From: Streptomyces chattanoogensis
GTDB taxonomy: Bacteria; Actinomycetota; Actinomycetes; Streptomycetales; Streptomycetaceae
Reading direction: 5' to 3'
Assembly: GCF_001294335.1 (NCBI RefSeq)
Contig: NZ_LGKG01000148.1
Span: 1 to 64,000, forward strand
DNA: 64,000 bases
Every line of letters begins with the position of its first letter. The first letter of the stretch is position 1. Below, piece after piece: positions 62,785-64,000 of the stretch. Under the pieces are notes generated by a model. It was not told the DNA's origin and did no database searches. It worked only from the letters and a program-made list of their open reading frames with translations. A program made the position numbers and the translations under genes.

Positions 62785-64000
62785 ATGGCGTACGACGCTG
62801 ATGTGATCGTGATCGGTGCGGGGCTGGCGGGACTCGCGGCCACCGCGGAGCTGGTGGACGCCGGGCGCAAGGTGATCCTGCTGGACCAGGAGCCCGAGCA
62901 GTCCCTCGGCGGCCAGGCGCACTGGTCCTTCGGCGGCCTCTTCCTGGTGGACTCCCCCGAACAGCGCAGGCTGCGCATCCGCGACAGCCGCGAGCTGGCC
63001 TGGCAGGACTGGCTGGGCACGGCCGGCTTCGACCGGACCGAGGACCACTGGCCGCGCAAGTGGGCCGAGGCGTACGTGGACTTCGCGGCGGGGGAGAAGC
63101 GGGCGTGGCTGCACCGGCAGGGCGTACGGATCTTCCCCGTCGTCGGCTGGGCCGAGCGCGGCGGCTACGACGCGACCGGGCACGGCAACTCCGTCCCCCG
63201 CTTCCACATCACCTGGGGCACCGGTCCCGGCCTCGTCGCGCCGTTCGAGCGCCGGGTGCGGGCGGGGGCGGCCCGCGGCCTGGTCGACCTGCGGTTCCGT
63301 CACCGGGTCACCGGGCTGTCGCGCAGCGCGGGAAGCGTGGACACGGTCAGCGGGGAGATCCTGGCGCCCTCGGACGCCGAGCGCGGCCGGCCCAGCAGCC
63401 GCGAGGTCACCGGCGCCTTCGAGCTGCGGGCGCAGGCCGTGATCGTCACGTCGGGCGGCATCGGCGGCAATCACGAGCTGGTGCGTGCCAACTGGCCCGA
63501 GCGGCTGGGCAAGCCCCCGCAGCGGATGCTGTCGGGGGTGCCCGCGCATGTGGACGGCAAGATGCTGGGCATCGCCGAGGCGGCCGGCGGCCGGATCATC
63601 AACCGCGACCGGATGTGGCACTACACCGAGGGCATCGACAACTGGAACCCCATCTGGCCGATGCACGGCATCCGGATCCTGTCCGGCCCGTCCCCGCTGT
63701 GGCTGGACGCCCGCGGCAAACGGCTGCCGGTGCCGCTGTTCCCCGGCTTCGACACCCTGGGCACCCTCGAGCACATCATGCGGACCGGGTACGACCACAC
63801 CTGGTTCGTGCTCACGCAGAAGATCATCGAGAAGGAGTTCACGCTCTCCGGCTCGGAGCAGAACCCCGATCTGACCGGCAAGAGCGTGCGCGAGGTGCTG
63901 GGCCGGGCACGGGCCGGGGCGCCGGGGCCGGTGCAGGCGTTCATGGACCACGGCGCGGACTTCGTCGTCGAACGGTCGCTGACGTCCCTCGTGCGGCGGA
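62785..64000 (+). CDS. FAD-binding dehydrogenase (fumarate reductase/ketosteroid dehydrogenase-like), truncated at the window edge
   Basis: At least 405 residues are present; the gene continues past 64000. The dinucleotide motif is DVIVIGAGLAGLAA (6-19), followed by a Glu/Asp-rich strand and LGGQAHWSFGGLFLVDSPEQ, characteristic of the large flavoprotein family annotated as FAD-binding dehydrogenase. Later marks are VIVTSGGIGGNHELVR and GIRILSGPSPLWLDARGKRL. It probably oxidises or reduces a steroid- or quinone-like compound. The ATG at 62785 is behind GGAAGAGAG. It is divergent from the DMT transporter. Confidence 0.9.
   Translation, partial: MAYDADVIVIGAGLAGLAATAELVDAGRKVILLDQEPEQSLGGQAHWSFGGLFLVDSPEQRRLRIRDSRELAWQDWLGTAGFDRTEDHWPRKWAEAYVDFAAGEKRAWLHRQGVRIFPVVGWAERGGYDATGHGNSVPRFHITWGTGPGLVAPFERRVRAGAARGLVDLRFRHRVTGLSRSAGSVDTVSGEILAPSDAERGRPSSREVTGAFELRAQAVIVTSGGIGGNHELVRANWPERLGKPPQRMLSGVPAHVDGKMLGIAEAAGGRIINRDRMWHYTEGIDNWNPIWPMHGIRILSGPSPLWLDARGKRLPVPLFPGFDTLGTLEHIMRTGYDHTWFVLTQKIIEKEFTLSGSEQNPDLTGKSVREVLGRARAGAPGPVQAFMDHGADFVVERSLTSLVRR

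Overview
The window is high-GC chromosomal DNA of a streptomycete-type actinomycete. GTG starts are frequent, Shine-Dalgarno sequences are GGAGG-like, and TTA codons are nearly absent: the only two I found in frame are both in regulators. The gene set also fits: SARP-type and LAL-type regulators, an acyl-CoA carboxylase epsilon subunit, DUF5925 AAA protein, NamZ, secreted SGNH lipase and S8 protease. I see no tRNA, rRNA, CRISPR array, prophage or intact insertion sequence.

Layout. 1-8.6 kb looks like the edge of a specialised-metabolite cluster that continues leftward. A leftward, overlapping operon encodes a fatty-acyl-AMP ligase, an acyl-CoA carboxyltransferase beta chain, an epsilon subunit and the start of the biotin-carboxylase alpha chain. 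A divergent LAL-type LuxR regulator carries a TTA codon, and a type II thioesterase follows. 8.8-18.5 kb holds a DUF5925 AAA ATPase with a membrane partner, a YoaK protein, divergent secreted hydrolases, and a LysR/SDR/DHA2-exporter set. 18.6-32.1 kb holds an orphan type ISP-like specificity protein, an MFS transporter, a homogentisate dioxygenase-GntR operon with a divergent TetR, a CitMHS transporter, a SARP-like regulator, an aldehyde/alcohol dehydrogenase operon and exported proteins. 32.3-40.4 kb holds a urea transporter, acyl-CoA dehydrogenase and MaoC genes with TetR regulators and shared operators, SoxR, an amidase and a BKACE enzyme. 40.6-53.3 kb holds a secreted penicillin-acylase-family enzyme, a TTA-containing LysR-like regulator, transporters, an unusual membrane-GT/PimB-like glycosyltransferase fusion, a two-component system and NamZ. 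53.5-59.0 kb is a lipid or hydroxyacid catabolic locus (SDR, CoA ligase, TetR; convergent ACAD11-like dehydrogenase and APH-like kinase) with related palindromes at both outer promoters. 59.1-64.0 kb holds an MBL hydrolase, DUF202 pair, NUDIX hydrolase, EamA-like transporter and a truncated FAD dehydrogenase.

The least ordinary signals are: (i) the FAAL-carboxylase module with a Gly at the carboxyltransferase selectivity position; (ii) two dispersed repeat families, one inserted in frame in two coding regions; (iii) several paired operator palindromes that link TetR regulators to targets; (iv) the glycosyltransferase fusion; and (v) two bldA-type TTA switches. Functions are assigned from sequence motifs by eye, with no database search.
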